Source of the DNA: a virus
Virus record (IMG/VR): IMGVR_UViG_3300028378_000018
Span: 1-31,357 of that record
DNA length: 31,357 bases
Reading direction: 5' to 3' (one strand)
Position 1 is the stretch's first letter. Every line of letters starts with the position of its first letter. Made by a program: the position numbers and the translations under genes. Of this stretch, positions 1 to 7,060 are shown piece after piece. The notes below the pieces were generated by a model. The model had not been told where the DNA came from. It did no database searches and was given only the letters and a program-made list of their open reading frames with translations.

Positions 1-177
1 CCCGAGGGGAAATACCCCGGCAGCGCGTGCAGGGAGATCGGCGACCCGGAGAAGCAGGGCGACCAAATCGCCGTTCTTCTCATGCTGCCCGATTGGGCCA
101 GCCCGATGAAGCGGCAGATCGCGGCCAAGCACGGCATGAGCGCCAAGCGCCATTCGGCGGAAGGTGGCGCGAAATGA
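1..177 (+). CDS. C-terminal fragment of an upstream phage gene
   Basis: Frame 1 is open from the window edge to a TGA at 175-177, giving the last 58 residues of a protein that starts outside the window. The fragment is mixed charged and hydrophobic, ending in a basic tail with AKHGMSAKRHS. Its stop overlaps the ATG of the next gene in an ATGA arrangement, as expected for neighbours in one operon. In phages with this type of capsid gene the portal protein usually lies upstream of the scaffold, so this could be the portal end, but I do not recognise the sequence and the assignment is only positional. Confidence 0.6.
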   Translation, partial: PEGKYPGSACREIGDPEKQGDQIAVLLMLPDWASPMKRQIAAKHGMSAKRHSAEGGAK

Positions 178-533
178 GCGACCACGACGACAAGATCGTG
201 AGCCTGACCGGCGATCCGGTGCACTTCAATGCGCCGGAGGGGCAACTGTTCTCCCCCTCGGATGTCATGGAGGGCACCATGGCATCCGAACCCGTCGAGC
301 TTCTGACGATCGCGCGCCGGCACGACGGGTCTATGATCGTGCATGGCACGCACAACATCGCTGCGGCAAACGGCGGGTACATCGTCGAGGAAGGGGCGAA
401 AGACCCCCGGTGCTATCCCGACCGTCGGCACGCTTTCACCGACGCGACGGACCTGCTGGAAGCCCTGCCCGAGATCCTTGGGCTGGATGGGCTGGCCGTT
501 CAGGTGCGGCGCCTGGCTTATCCCGCCGAGTGA
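174..533 (+). CDS. Hypothetical phage protein, 119 aa
   Basis: I do not recognise this family. The ATG at 174 is chosen because it overlaps the preceding stop (ATGA); the frame is open further upstream, but that part is only an arginine-rich shadow of the previous gene. The protein begins with a charged stretch (MSDHDDK), followed by a region that looks like alternating strands and turns (residues about 10-90), and ends with a Leu-rich helix near LLEALPEILGLDGLAVQV. No signal peptide or membrane segment is visible. Its place between an upstream structural or packaging gene and the scaffold suggests a small head-module protein. A gap of 63 bp with no clear terminator separates it from the scaffold gene. 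Confidence 0.7.
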   Translation: MSDHDDKIVSLTGDPVHFNAPEGQLFSPSDVMEGTMASEPVELLTIARRHDGSMIVHGTHNIAAANGGYIVEEGAKDPRCYPDRRHAFTDATDLLEALPEILGLDGLAVQVRRLAYPAE

Positions 534-596
534 ACTTCCGTTGACGTGTTTTCTCGCGGCCTAGACGACCTCTGACCAACGAAAGGAGCCAACACC

Positions 597-1589
597 ATGG
601 CAAACGACAAAGACGACGATCTCGAACTTCTCACCGACGAAGAGCGCGCGGCGCTTGAGGCTGACGAAGGCGAGGAAATCGACGGCAGCGCATCGCTGAC
701 CGGCGAAGACACCCAGCAATGGGTCGACAATGGCTGGGCGCGCGAGCATGCGCACAAGGATGACTCTGCCGAAGACGTCGAGGCGCAGGCCGCGTCCGGT
801 GACGAAAGCGACGAGGATGGTTCCGACGAGGACGCTGAAGGCGCGGACGCCGCCGCCGAGGATGATCCTGAGCCGGAAAAGGCCGCCGAGCCTGACGCCG
901 CTGCGCCGCAGCCGCGCGATCCCAAGCAGGTGCAGACGCCGCAGCACGACGCGCAGATGAAAGACCTGCGCGACAAGCGCACCGACCTGTTCCAGAAGTT
1001 CAACGATGGCGAGATCGACGAGCAGGAGTTTGCGGAGCAGGAAGGCGAGATCCAGACGCAGGCCGAGTCCATCATCGAGGAACGCGCGACCTACCGCCAG
1101 CGCGTCGCCGCCGAAGAAACGCAATGGGACAATGCCGTCGCGAGCTACTTCAAGGCGTTCCCCGACCTCAAGGCCGACCAGGCGGTGATGTCGGCCCTCG
1201 ACGCCGAGGTGAAAGACGTCACCAGCAACCCGGCCTACTCCAAGCTCAGTTTCGAGCAACAGCTTTCCCTGGCGCATCGCCGGCTTGAAGCTACCGCCGA
1301 AGACCTTGGTCTGTCCAACGTGCCGCCCAGCAAGAAGGCGGCGAAGAAAGACCCCGCGCCGCAGCAGAAGAAGGCCGCGAAGAAGGAAGAGGACGGCAAG
1401 GAGCTTCATACACCGCCGCAGACCCTCGCCCGCGTGCCGGCGTCCAAGGTCAGCGACGAGGGGGACAGCAAGTTCGCATATCTGCAGCGCATGATGAACG
1501 ACCGAAACGCGCATCCCGACGATATCGAGGCCGAGATCGCCAAGTTGTCGGACGCTGAGCGGGACGAGTTCTCTTCGGCGAACCTCTGA
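597..1589 (+). CDS. Putative capsid scaffolding protein
   Basis: A 330-aa, strongly acidic, low-complexity and helical protein just before the capsid gene, the usual place and composition of a phage scaffold that shapes the procapsid and is then removed. Residues 1-110 are rich in Asp, Glu and Ala. About 115-175 form a charged coiled-coil-like stretch (DLRDKRTDLFQKFNDGEIDE). About 180-235 are helical, and a Lys/Ala-rich patch (SKKAAKKDPAPQQKKAAKK) follows at about 240-265. The C-terminal 40 residues look like a small helical capsid-binding domain, similar in style to other scaffolds. A good ribosome binding site, AAAGGAG, lies before ATG 597. The assignment rests on position and composition, not on a recognised fold. 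Confidence 0.6.
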   Translation: MANDKDDDLELLTDEERAALEADEGEEIDGSASLTGEDTQQWVDNGWAREHAHKDDSAEDVEAQAASGDESDEDGSDEDAEGADAAAEDDPEPEKAAEPDAAAPQPRDPKQVQTPQHDAQMKDLRDKRTDLFQKFNDGEIDEQEFAEQEGEIQTQAESIIEERATYRQRVAAEETQWDNAVASYFKAFPDLKADQAVMSALDAEVKDVTSNPAYSKLSFEQQLSLAHRRLEATAEDLGLSNVPPSKKAAKKDPAPQQKKAAKKEEDGKELHTPPQTLARVPASKVSDEGDSKFAYLQRMMNDRNAHPDDIEAEIAKLSDAERDEFSSANL

Positions 1590-1621
1590 CCCTCAAGCCC
1601 CTGCCATAAGGACACGCCCGC

Positions 1622-1828
1622 ATGCTGGTTTTGAAGTTGAAGAAGAGTGACGTGGTGCGCATCGGCGACATAACCTTGGAAATCAAGGACGCCGGCGCCG
1701 GGCGTGTCCGCATCGCCTTCGGGGCCCCGGATCATGTGTCGATCCGCAATGAACCCGGTGATCCAGAAGAGATCGACGCGTGCGGCGATGACCCACCCCG
1801 CGCGGTGATAATCGGGCCGGCAGACTAG
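1622..1828 (+). CDS. CsrA-like RNA-binding protein (phage-encoded, divergent)
   Basis: A 68-aa protein whose first 47 residues align with the carbon storage regulator CsrA/RsmA with one gap. It starts MLVLKLKKSDVVRIGDITL, against the family pattern MLIL-R-R--GE---IGD, and continues with GRVRIAFGAPDHVSI, against the family QVRIGVNAPKEVSV. CsrA dimers bind GGA motifs in mRNA leaders and block or stabilise translation. The basic position 7 is Lys instead of Arg. The usual Arg44 is Asn here with an Arg just before it, so RNA recognition may be altered. The last 20 residues form an acidic, then Pro-rich extension that is not family-typical. The start has AAGGA nine bases upstream, and a terminator begins at the stop codon. 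The gene sits between scaffold and capsid genes. Confidence 0.72.
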   Translation: MLVLKLKKSDVVRIGDITLEIKDAGAGRVRIAFGAPDHVSIRNEPGDPEEIDACGDDPPRAVIIGPAD

Positions 1829-1851
1829 GGGGCGCAAAGCCCCCTTTTTTT
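1828..1851 (+). terminator. Rho-independent terminator after the csrA-like gene
   Basis: A 6-bp perfect stem GGGGGC/GCCCCC (1828-1833 with 1839-1844) and a GCAAA loop are followed directly by seven T residues (1845-1851). The stem begins in the last base of the TAG stop codon. It separates the scaffold/csrA-like transcript from the capsid transcript. Confidence 0.9.
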
Positions 1852-1861
1852 CGGACACAAC

Positions 1862-1898
1862 ATATGGTATGCAAGACGCACGCTAGGCGCATGATGTG
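1862..1898 (+). promoter_or_regulatory. Candidate phage late promoter, copy A (capsid module)
   Basis: ATATGGTAT at 1862-1870 is followed after 16 nt by GCGCATGATGTG at 1887-1898, which ends 35 nt before the capsid ATG. The 12-mer recurs with one varying base (A/T) at three other places in the window, each in front of a gene module. The site lies directly downstream of the terminator at 1828-1851, as expected for a new transcription start. It does not match a sigma-70 -35/-10 pair or a sigma-54 -24/-12 pair. The role is inferred from position and recurrence. Confidence 0.6.
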
Positions 1899-1933
1899 CT
1901 TATGCAGGTCTCAAACCCGCATGAGGAATCGTT

Positions 1934-3028
1934 ATGCCCCAAACCATCATCCCCTTTGGCGACGTCAAGGCCCAGAAGAAATGGTCCTCGAATCTCGCCG
2001 TCGACTCCGTCAAAAAGAGCTACTTTTCCAAGAAGTTCATTGGCAAGGGCGAAAACAACGTCATCGAACAGAAGACGGATCTCGAAACCGAGCAGGGCGA
2101 GCGCATCAGCTTCGACCTGTCCGTGCAGCTGCGCGGCAAGCCGACCAGCGGTGACAACCGCGTGAAAGGCAAGGAAGAGAGCCTCAAGTTCTACACCGAC
2201 GAGGTCATCATCGACCAGCTGCGGCACTCGGTCTCCGCCGGTGGCCGGATGACGCGCAAGCGCACCGCGCACGACATGCGCACCACGGGCCGCAACCGTC
2301 TCGGCGATTACTGGTCGAAATACATGGACGAGCTGATGTTCATCTATCTGTCCGGCGTCCGCGGCATCAACCAGGAGTTCATCGAGGACACCGACTATGC
2401 CGGCCACGCAGGCAACGCCCTGCAGACACCCGATGCGCAGCACATGATTTACGGCGGCTCGGCCGTGTCGAAAGCGACGATCACCAATTCGGACAAGATG
2501 AGCCGGAAGCTGATCGAGCGCGCCGTCACCAAGGCCCGCATGATGCGCGCCACCGACCCCGATACCGCCAACATGATGCCGGTCAGTGTCGAGGGCGAGG
2601 ATCGCTACGTCACGGTCATGTCTCCCAACCAAGAGCAGGACATGCGCACCGAGGAAGGGTCGGGCTGGCTCGAGATCCAGAAGGCCGCCGCTGCGGCCGA
2701 GGGTCGCAACAACCCGATCTTCAAGGGTGGTCTCGGGATGATCAACAACGTGATCCTGCACAGCCACGAGCGCGTGATCCGCTTCGACGACTACGGGACC
2801 GGCAGCGACCTTCCCGCCGCACGTGGGCTTTTCATGGGTCGCCAAGCGGCCGTCTGCGCCTACGGCACGACCGCAGGCCAGCGGTACATGTGGAAGGAAG
2901 AGGTCGACGATTACGACAACACGCCGAGCATCGCCTGCGGTACGATTGTCGGCCTGAAGAAGACCCGGTTCAACGGGCGCGACTTCGGGGTGATGGCGAT
3001 CGACACCTACGCCAAGCCCGAGAACTAA
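1934..3028 (+). CDS. Major capsid protein, N4-gp56/DUF4043 family
   Basis: A 364-aa protein that I recognise as the N4-gp56-type major capsid family (HK97-like shell protein). Typical stretches are the N-terminal WSSNLAVDSVKKSYFSKKF, then ISFDLSVQLRGKPTSGDN, the block GGRMTRKRTAHDMR and YWSKYMDELMFIYLSG, all in the expected order, plus an ending with the Phe-Gly-Val motif RDFGVMAIDTYA. Length is within the usual range. The start at 1934 has AGGA seven bases upstream; other ATGs in the leader are in other frames or give no family sequence. It is the first gene after candidate promoter A and is followed by a stable hairpin at 3038. Confidence 0.93.
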   Translation: MPQTIIPFGDVKAQKKWSSNLAVDSVKKSYFSKKFIGKGENNVIEQKTDLETEQGERISFDLSVQLRGKPTSGDNRVKGKEESLKFYTDEVIIDQLRHSVSAGGRMTRKRTAHDMRTTGRNRLGDYWSKYMDELMFIYLSGVRGINQEFIEDTDYAGHAGNALQTPDAQHMIYGGSAVSKATITNSDKMSRKLIERAVTKARMMRATDPDTANMMPVSVEGEDRYVTVMSPNQEQDMRTEEGSGWLEIQKAAAAAEGRNNPIFKGGLGMINNVILHSHERVIRFDDYGTGSDLPAARGLFMGRQAAVCAYGTTAGQRYMWKEEVDDYDNTPSIACGTIVGLKKTRFNGRDFGVMAIDTYAKPEN

Positions 3029-3037
3029 AGACCGACG

Positions 3038-3057
3038 CGGGCGCCTCCGGGCGCCCG
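3038..3057 (+). promoter_or_regulatory. Strong GC hairpin with UCCG loop after the capsid gene
   Basis: A perfect 8-bp stem CGGGCGCC/GGCGCCCG closes a TCCG tetraloop (UNCG class), starting nine bases after the capsid stop. There is no T tract behind it, so it is not a standard terminator. It could protect the 3' end of a processed capsid mRNA or cause partial termination. Confidence 0.6.
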
Positions 3058-3096
3058 TGCCGCCCCTGACGTCAGCCTGAAACAAAGGATAGACCC

Positions 3097-3537
3097 ATGC
3101 TGAAACAGAACGACTTCGCATATGGTCGCGCCAATCAACCCGTGGGCTATTCCTCGGGCCTCGTCTGCGCCGCCATTCTGACCTACGACTTCCCTGTCGA
3201 CTTCACCAGCGCGGATGACGTGCTCGAAATCGGCTTCGTGCCGGGCGGGGCCCAGATCGTCGGCGCCACGCTGATCGGCGAAGGTCTCGGGGCCATCACC
3301 GCAGATATTGGCGTGCTCGACGGCGAAGCGGGGTCCACCGATTCCGGCCGCGCGCTGACCACCGATCTGATCTTCGATGGCGTGTCCGTCAACGACAACG
3401 AGGCCCCTGCCACCGTACTGGACTGCCTCGCCGTCGGGCGCACCAACGACCACCGCGGGCTGGGCGTGACCCTGAGCGGCAATGTGACCGTCGGTTCCGG
3501 CAAGAAACTGACCGTCGTCCTTCATTACGTCCACTGA
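3097..3537 (+). CDS. Probable capsid decoration or accessory structural protein
   Basis: A 146-aa protein directly after the capsid gene with AAAGGA upstream of its ATG. The sequence is mostly predicted beta strand with many Gly, Val, Thr and Asp residues (for example ADDVLEIGFVPGGAQIVGA, and a C-terminal LTVVLHYVH), and has no signal peptide, coiled coil or membrane segment. Position and all-beta composition fit a head decoration or stabilising protein, which is commonly encoded next to the capsid gene in this phage type. I do not recognise a named family. It lies between two hairpins (3038 and 3553), which suggests that the level of its message is set separately from the neighbours. Confidence 0.6.
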   Translation: MLKQNDFAYGRANQPVGYSSGLVCAAILTYDFPVDFTSADDVLEIGFVPGGAQIVGATLIGEGLGAITADIGVLDGEAGSTDSGRALTTDLIFDGVSVNDNEAPATVLDCLAVGRTNDHRGLGVTLSGNVTVGSGKKLTVVLHYVH

Positions 3538-3552
3538 TCTCGGACGCGATCT

Positions 3553-3577
3553 GGCCGTCCCTCGCGGGGCGGCCTTT
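3553..3577 (+). terminator. Possible weak or partial terminator hairpin
   Basis: A 9-bp stem GGCCGTCCC/GGGGCGGCC with one G-T pair and a TCGC loop is followed by only TTT and then CCCC. The T tract is short, so read-through into the adaptor genes is likely and this may act as an attenuator between head-shell and connector genes. Confidence 0.55.
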
Positions 3578-3600
3578 CCCCATTCCAGGAGTCCAGCAAG

Positions 3601-4068
3601 ATGCTGATCATCTCGAAAATCGAGCGCGTCGGCGGTACCCGCGTCAGCCTTGACGGCGCCGAATACCTCTTCGAAGAGCGCGAGGCCGGCGGCCCGCATA
3701 TCTGCGACGTCGAGAACGACGCGCACGCGAAGCGCCTTCTGTCCATCCCCGAGGGGTTTGCCGCGGCTGATGGCTCATTCCCCATGCGCGCCGTCGCGGC
3801 TGATGCCGAAACCACGTTTCTGGCGACGCCGGTTGATGAACCGCAGCCCGACGACACCGCGCCCGAAGGCGATGGGATCGAATCCGTGGACGATGAAAGC
3901 GACGACGTTCAGGACACAGCGCCCGAGGATGACGGGCTCGACGATTACGACGAGGGCTCGCTTGCACAGGCATACCGCGACGAGTTCATGCAGAAGCCGC
4001 ACCACAAGATGAAGAGCGACCGCATCATCCGCGAGATCCGTGAGGCCCGCGCCGCGCGGGCCAACTGA
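3601..4068 (+). CDS. Hypothetical acidic protein of the head-tail module
   Basis: A 155-aa protein with three visible parts: a small N-terminal beta-rich part (residues 1-55, MLIISKIERVGGTRVSLDG), a long acidic disordered middle (about 75-125, many Asp and Glu), and a basic C-terminal helix (about 130-155, KSDRIIREIREARAARAN). AGGAG lies upstream of the ATG. The charge layout of acidic linker plus basic helix suggests a docking or adaptor role in head completion, but I do not recognise a family. It is followed by the first adaptor gene after only 11 bases. Confidence 0.6.
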   Translation: MLIISKIERVGGTRVSLDGAEYLFEEREAGGPHICDVENDAHAKRLLSIPEGFAAADGSFPMRAVAADAETTFLATPVDEPQPDDTAPEGDGIESVDDESDDVQDTAPEDDGLDDYDEGSLAQAYRDEFMQKPHHKMKSDRIIREIREARAARAN

Positions 4069-4079
4069 GGGACGGCGCC

Positions 4080-4772
4080 ATGCCGGCCCTGATCGCAAAG
4101 GACGTGCTCGAGCGCGCGCAGACCTTTCTGCAAGACCCCGACGCCGTGCGGTGGCCGATTCTCGAACTGGCCACCGCGCTCAATGACGCGCTCTTGGAAA
4201 TCTGCCTGGTCAAGCCATCCGCCTGCGCGGAGACGGTCATCCTCAACCTGCAGCCCGGCACTTTGCAGAAGCTCGAGGCCGATCAGGCGCAGTTCCTGCG
4301 CGCCGTTTGCAACATCACCAGCGCGGCAGAGGCGCCGCGCGCCGCCGGCCCGGCCATCACACCGATCGAGCGCGACGCCTTGGACAACCAAATCCCCGGC
4401 TGGCACGCCGCCGCCACCTACCCGCGCACGTCGCTGGTGCAGCACGTCATCACCGACCCGATGAATCCGACCGACTTCTACGTGTTCCCGGGCAATGACG
4501 GCACCGGGCGCATGGAGGCCATGGTTGCGGTCACGCCGACGCTGATCACCATCCCGGGCGACCCGACCGACCTTGCCAGCTACACCGACGAGATCGACCT
4601 GAACCCGGTCTACAAGAGCGTGCTTATCGACTTCATCCTCTACCAAGCCTTCGCCAAGGACATGCAGCTTGCGGGCTCCAGCCAGCGCGCAATGGCATAT
4701 TACCAGTCCTTCATGACCAAACTCGGCGCGCGGCGCCAGATCGAGGCCGTGGCGACACCCGACACGACCTGA
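4080..4772 (+). CDS. Head-tail adaptor protein, DUF6682-like
   Basis: A 230-aa protein matching the phage adaptor family I know as DUF6682. It has an N-terminal helix with LQDPDAVRWPILELATALND, a beta section with the invariant-looking DNQIPGWHAA, the NPTDFYVFP motif, and a C-terminal helical pair VLIDFILYQAFAKDMQLAGS. In short-tailed phages this kind of protein forms the ring that joins the portal to the tail nozzle. The start has a GAGGGACGG ribosome binding region and follows the previous stop by 11 bases. It is followed by a second, different adaptor-like gene. Confidence 0.82.
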   Translation: MPALIAKDVLERAQTFLQDPDAVRWPILELATALNDALLEICLVKPSACAETVILNLQPGTLQKLEADQAQFLRAVCNITSAAEAPRAAGPAITPIERDALDNQIPGWHAAATYPRTSLVQHVITDPMNPTDFYVFPGNDGTGRMEAMVAVTPTLITIPGDPTDLASYTDEIDLNPVYKSVLIDFILYQAFAKDMQLAGSSQRAMAYYQSFMTKLGARRQIEAVATPDTT

Positions 4773-4793
4773 CACCAGACAGGAGGCCCCGCC

Positions 4794-5456
4794 ATGGCAA
4801 CCCCCATGACCAACCTGACCACCTTCCTGCATCTGGTGAACCCGCACGCTCCGGGTGCCGCCTCCCAACAGATGCTGCAAGCGTTGCGGCAATCAGCGAT
4901 CGAGTTCTGCGAGCGCACGCGATGCTGGCGCCACCGGGCCGAGATCGACCTGACCGAACAGGGTCAGGCCATTGTCGCGCCGGATGAGTCCGAGATCCAT
5001 GAGATCGAGCGCGCCGAGTTCAACGATATGCGCCTGACGCCCGTGCAGTTTGACGATGTGCCGTTCGAGGACATCGACACCAGCGCCGGCACCACGCCGG
5101 CCATGATCACGCAGGAGATGTTCAACCAAGTGTCGATCGTGCCCTTCGAGGCCGGGACATTGAAGGTTTCGCTGATCCTCAAGCCGCGCCACGGTGACGA
5201 CATGCAGATCGGCGCGGACGGGTTTCTGCAGAACGCCTATGACAGCGTGCCGGCGTTCCTGCACTCGCGCTATTCGGAAACCATCGCCGCCGGCGCCATT
5301 GCGCGCCTTCTCGTCATGCCGCAGCAGCCGTTCACCAACCCGGATCTTGCCATGCTGCATGGCCGGCGCTTCGACCAGGGCGTCGACAATGCCAACGGCG
5401 CTCGCGTGCGCGGGCAGCACCGCGCCCGGCCGCGTTCGCGCGCGGCGTTCTTCTGA
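4794..5456 (+). CDS. Second adaptor / tail tubular protein A-like
   Basis: A 220-aa protein with AGGAGG upstream. Its N-terminal helices (residues 10-45, QQMLQALRQSAIEFCERTRC) come before a beta-rich core and a C-terminal helix (about 160-185, YSETIAAGAIARLLVMPQQP). This helix-beta-helix plan is that of T7 gp11/P22 gp4-like adaptors. The stretch ARLLVMPQQPFTNPDLA is typical of phage proteins annotated as tail tubular protein A-like. The last 20 residues are Arg-rich (RVRGQHRARPRSRAAFF). It lies between the DUF6682-like adaptor and the nozzle-like gene, the expected order from head to tail. Confidence 0.65.
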   Translation: MATPMTNLTTFLHLVNPHAPGAASQQMLQALRQSAIEFCERTRCWRHRAEIDLTEQGQAIVAPDESEIHEIERAEFNDMRLTPVQFDDVPFEDIDTSAGTTPAMITQEMFNQVSIVPFEAGTLKVSLILKPRHGDDMQIGADGFLQNAYDSVPAFLHSRYSETIAAGAIARLLVMPQQPFTNPDLAMLHGRRFDQGVDNANGARVRGQHRARPRSRAAFF

Positions 5457-5467
5457 GGGAGTGAACC

Positions 5468-7057
5468 ATGCGCATGCGCCTCAACACCTTCCAAGGCGAA
5501 TACCCGCGGCTCTACAAGACGCTGTTGCCCGAGGGCGCCGCACAGGTCGCGCTAGACACCAACCACGAGCGCGGCACCATCAAGGCGCTGCATGACGATC
5601 TGGCGCTGCATGACGCCGGGGCGACGCCGCCGGTGGATTTCTACCTGCATAACGGCGCGACATGGCTGACCTTCGACAAGAATGTCGACGTGGTGCCGGG
5701 GCCGGTGGCCGATGACCGGCTTTACATCACGCGCGAGAACGACGTCCCGATCGTCAAGGTCATGAGTGATGGCGGGGCCGAGTATCCGCTTGCTTTGCCA
5801 ACCCCGCCCGCGCCGCCGATCACGTCCATCGCCACCGATTCCGGCGCGACGCAAGAGTCCGAAGTGCTGTTCGTCTATACGTGGGTCTCGAGCCTCGACG
5901 AAGAGAGCATTCCGAGCCCGCCCAGCACGCCGCTTGCCGTGCCCGATGGCAGCACGGTCGAGATCAGCCTGATCGACCAGCCGCCGAGTGGGAGCCGGAT
6001 CAATCGCGTGCGCATCTACCGCAGCCAAACGACCGCGCTGGGCGCGACCGAGTTCTTTTTCGTGAAGGAACTCGAGGCCGCGACCAACCTCTATGTGAAC
6101 GACCTCGACACCGATCCTCTGCAAGAATTGCTCGCGAGCGCCAATTACGACCCGCCGGTCGACGATCTCCGCGGCATCACAGGCATGCAATCGGGGATGA
6201 TAGCCGCGTTCGCCGGCAAATCGCTCTATTTCTGCGAGCCGTACAGGCCGCATGCGTGGCCGCTGAGTTACGAGTTGATCAGCGAAAACCCGATCGTCGG
6301 CTTGGCCGCGTTCGGCTCAATGCTGGCCGTCCTGACGACGGGCGAGCCCTATGTCGTCCAAGGCACCGCGCCCGAGAACCTGATCATGGAAAAGATCGAG
6401 CAGAGCGCGCCATGCGTGTCCAAGGATGGCATTGTCGATCTTGGCTATGCGGCAGCCTATCCCAGCACGGACGGGCTGATCACCTTGTCGCAGTCGGGCG
6501 GCGCGCAGAACATCACCCGCGGCCTGTTCGAGCGCGACCAATGGCGCGAATTCCGGCCCGAGACGTTCAGCGCCGGGCGACGCGATGGATCCTACGTGTT
6601 CAGCTTTGACCCGGGCGACGGCGGCGGACGACAGACGGCGATGATCGCCTTAAGCGCGGACCAGCCGAGCTACATTCGCACGTCCAACGGCGCGGAAAAG
6701 CTGCGCTTTGACGTCTATACCGGCAACCTGCATTTCATCGACGGGTCCGCGATCATCCAGGAGTTCGCCAGCAGCCAAGCCGGCTACATCGCGGCCGATT
6801 GGCAATCGTCGCAGTTTCACCTGCCGACCCTGACGAGCTTCGGGGTGCTCTTGGTGGAAGGTGACGCGCTGGACGACCCGTCATCCTTCGAGGCGACCGT
6901 CTACCGCGATGGCGAGATGCATACGACCGTGACGCGCCTCAATGAGCCCTGCCGGCTCAAGGACGGGCTGGGGCGCCGGTGGTCGGTGCGCGTGAAAGGC
7001 AAGGTCGAGATCAGCCGGATTACGCTGGCCGGTGAAATCGAAGAGATATGGGGCTGA
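5468..7057 (+). CDS. Tail nozzle-like protein (tail tubular protein B-type)
   Basis: A 529-aa protein, almost wholly beta-strand, placed right after the adaptors. An N-terminal strand-turn region (1-105) leads into a fibronectin-like stretch (about 115-205, YTWVSSLDEESIPSPPS then RVRIYRSQT), and the rest shows repeated blade-like segments as in a beta-propeller (GMIAAFAGKSLYFCEPYRPH; MLAVLTTGEPYVVQG; AYPSTDGLITLSQSGG). This pattern is common in podovirus tail proteins of the nozzle position. A GGGAGTGA ribosome binding region precedes ATG 5468. The fit to position and fold type is good; the exact family name is not certain. Confidence 0.65.
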   Translation: MRMRLNTFQGEYPRLYKTLLPEGAAQVALDTNHERGTIKALHDDLALHDAGATPPVDFYLHNGATWLTFDKNVDVVPGPVADDRLYITRENDVPIVKVMSDGGAEYPLALPTPPAPPITSIATDSGATQESEVLFVYTWVSSLDEESIPSPPSTPLAVPDGSTVEISLIDQPPSGSRINRVRIYRSQTTALGATEFFFVKELEAATNLYVNDLDTDPLQELLASANYDPPVDDLRGITGMQSGMIAAFAGKSLYFCEPYRPHAWPLSYELISENPIVGLAAFGSMLAVLTTGEPYVVQGTAPENLIMEKIEQSAPCVSKDGIVDLGYAAAYPSTDGLITLSQSGGAQNITRGLFERDQWREFRPETFSAGRRDGSYVFSFDPGDGGGRQTAMIALSADQPSYIRTSNGAEKLRFDVYTGNLHFIDGSAIIQEFASSQAGYIAADWQSSQFHLPTLTSFGVLLVEGDALDDPSSFEATVYRDGEMHTTVTRLNEPCRLKDGLGRRWSVRVKGKVEISRITLAGEIEEIWG

Positions 7058-7060
7058 CGC

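Noticed and set aside
27-173. Upstream extension of the 119-aa gene in the same frame.
   Set aside because: It overlaps the coding end of the preceding gene and is Arg-rich shadow sequence; ATG 174 with its ATGA overlap is the better start.
541-567. TTGACG as a -35 box before the scaffold gene.
   Set aside because: No acceptable -10 box at 16-18 bp; a single hexamer in a 63-bp gap is weak evidence.
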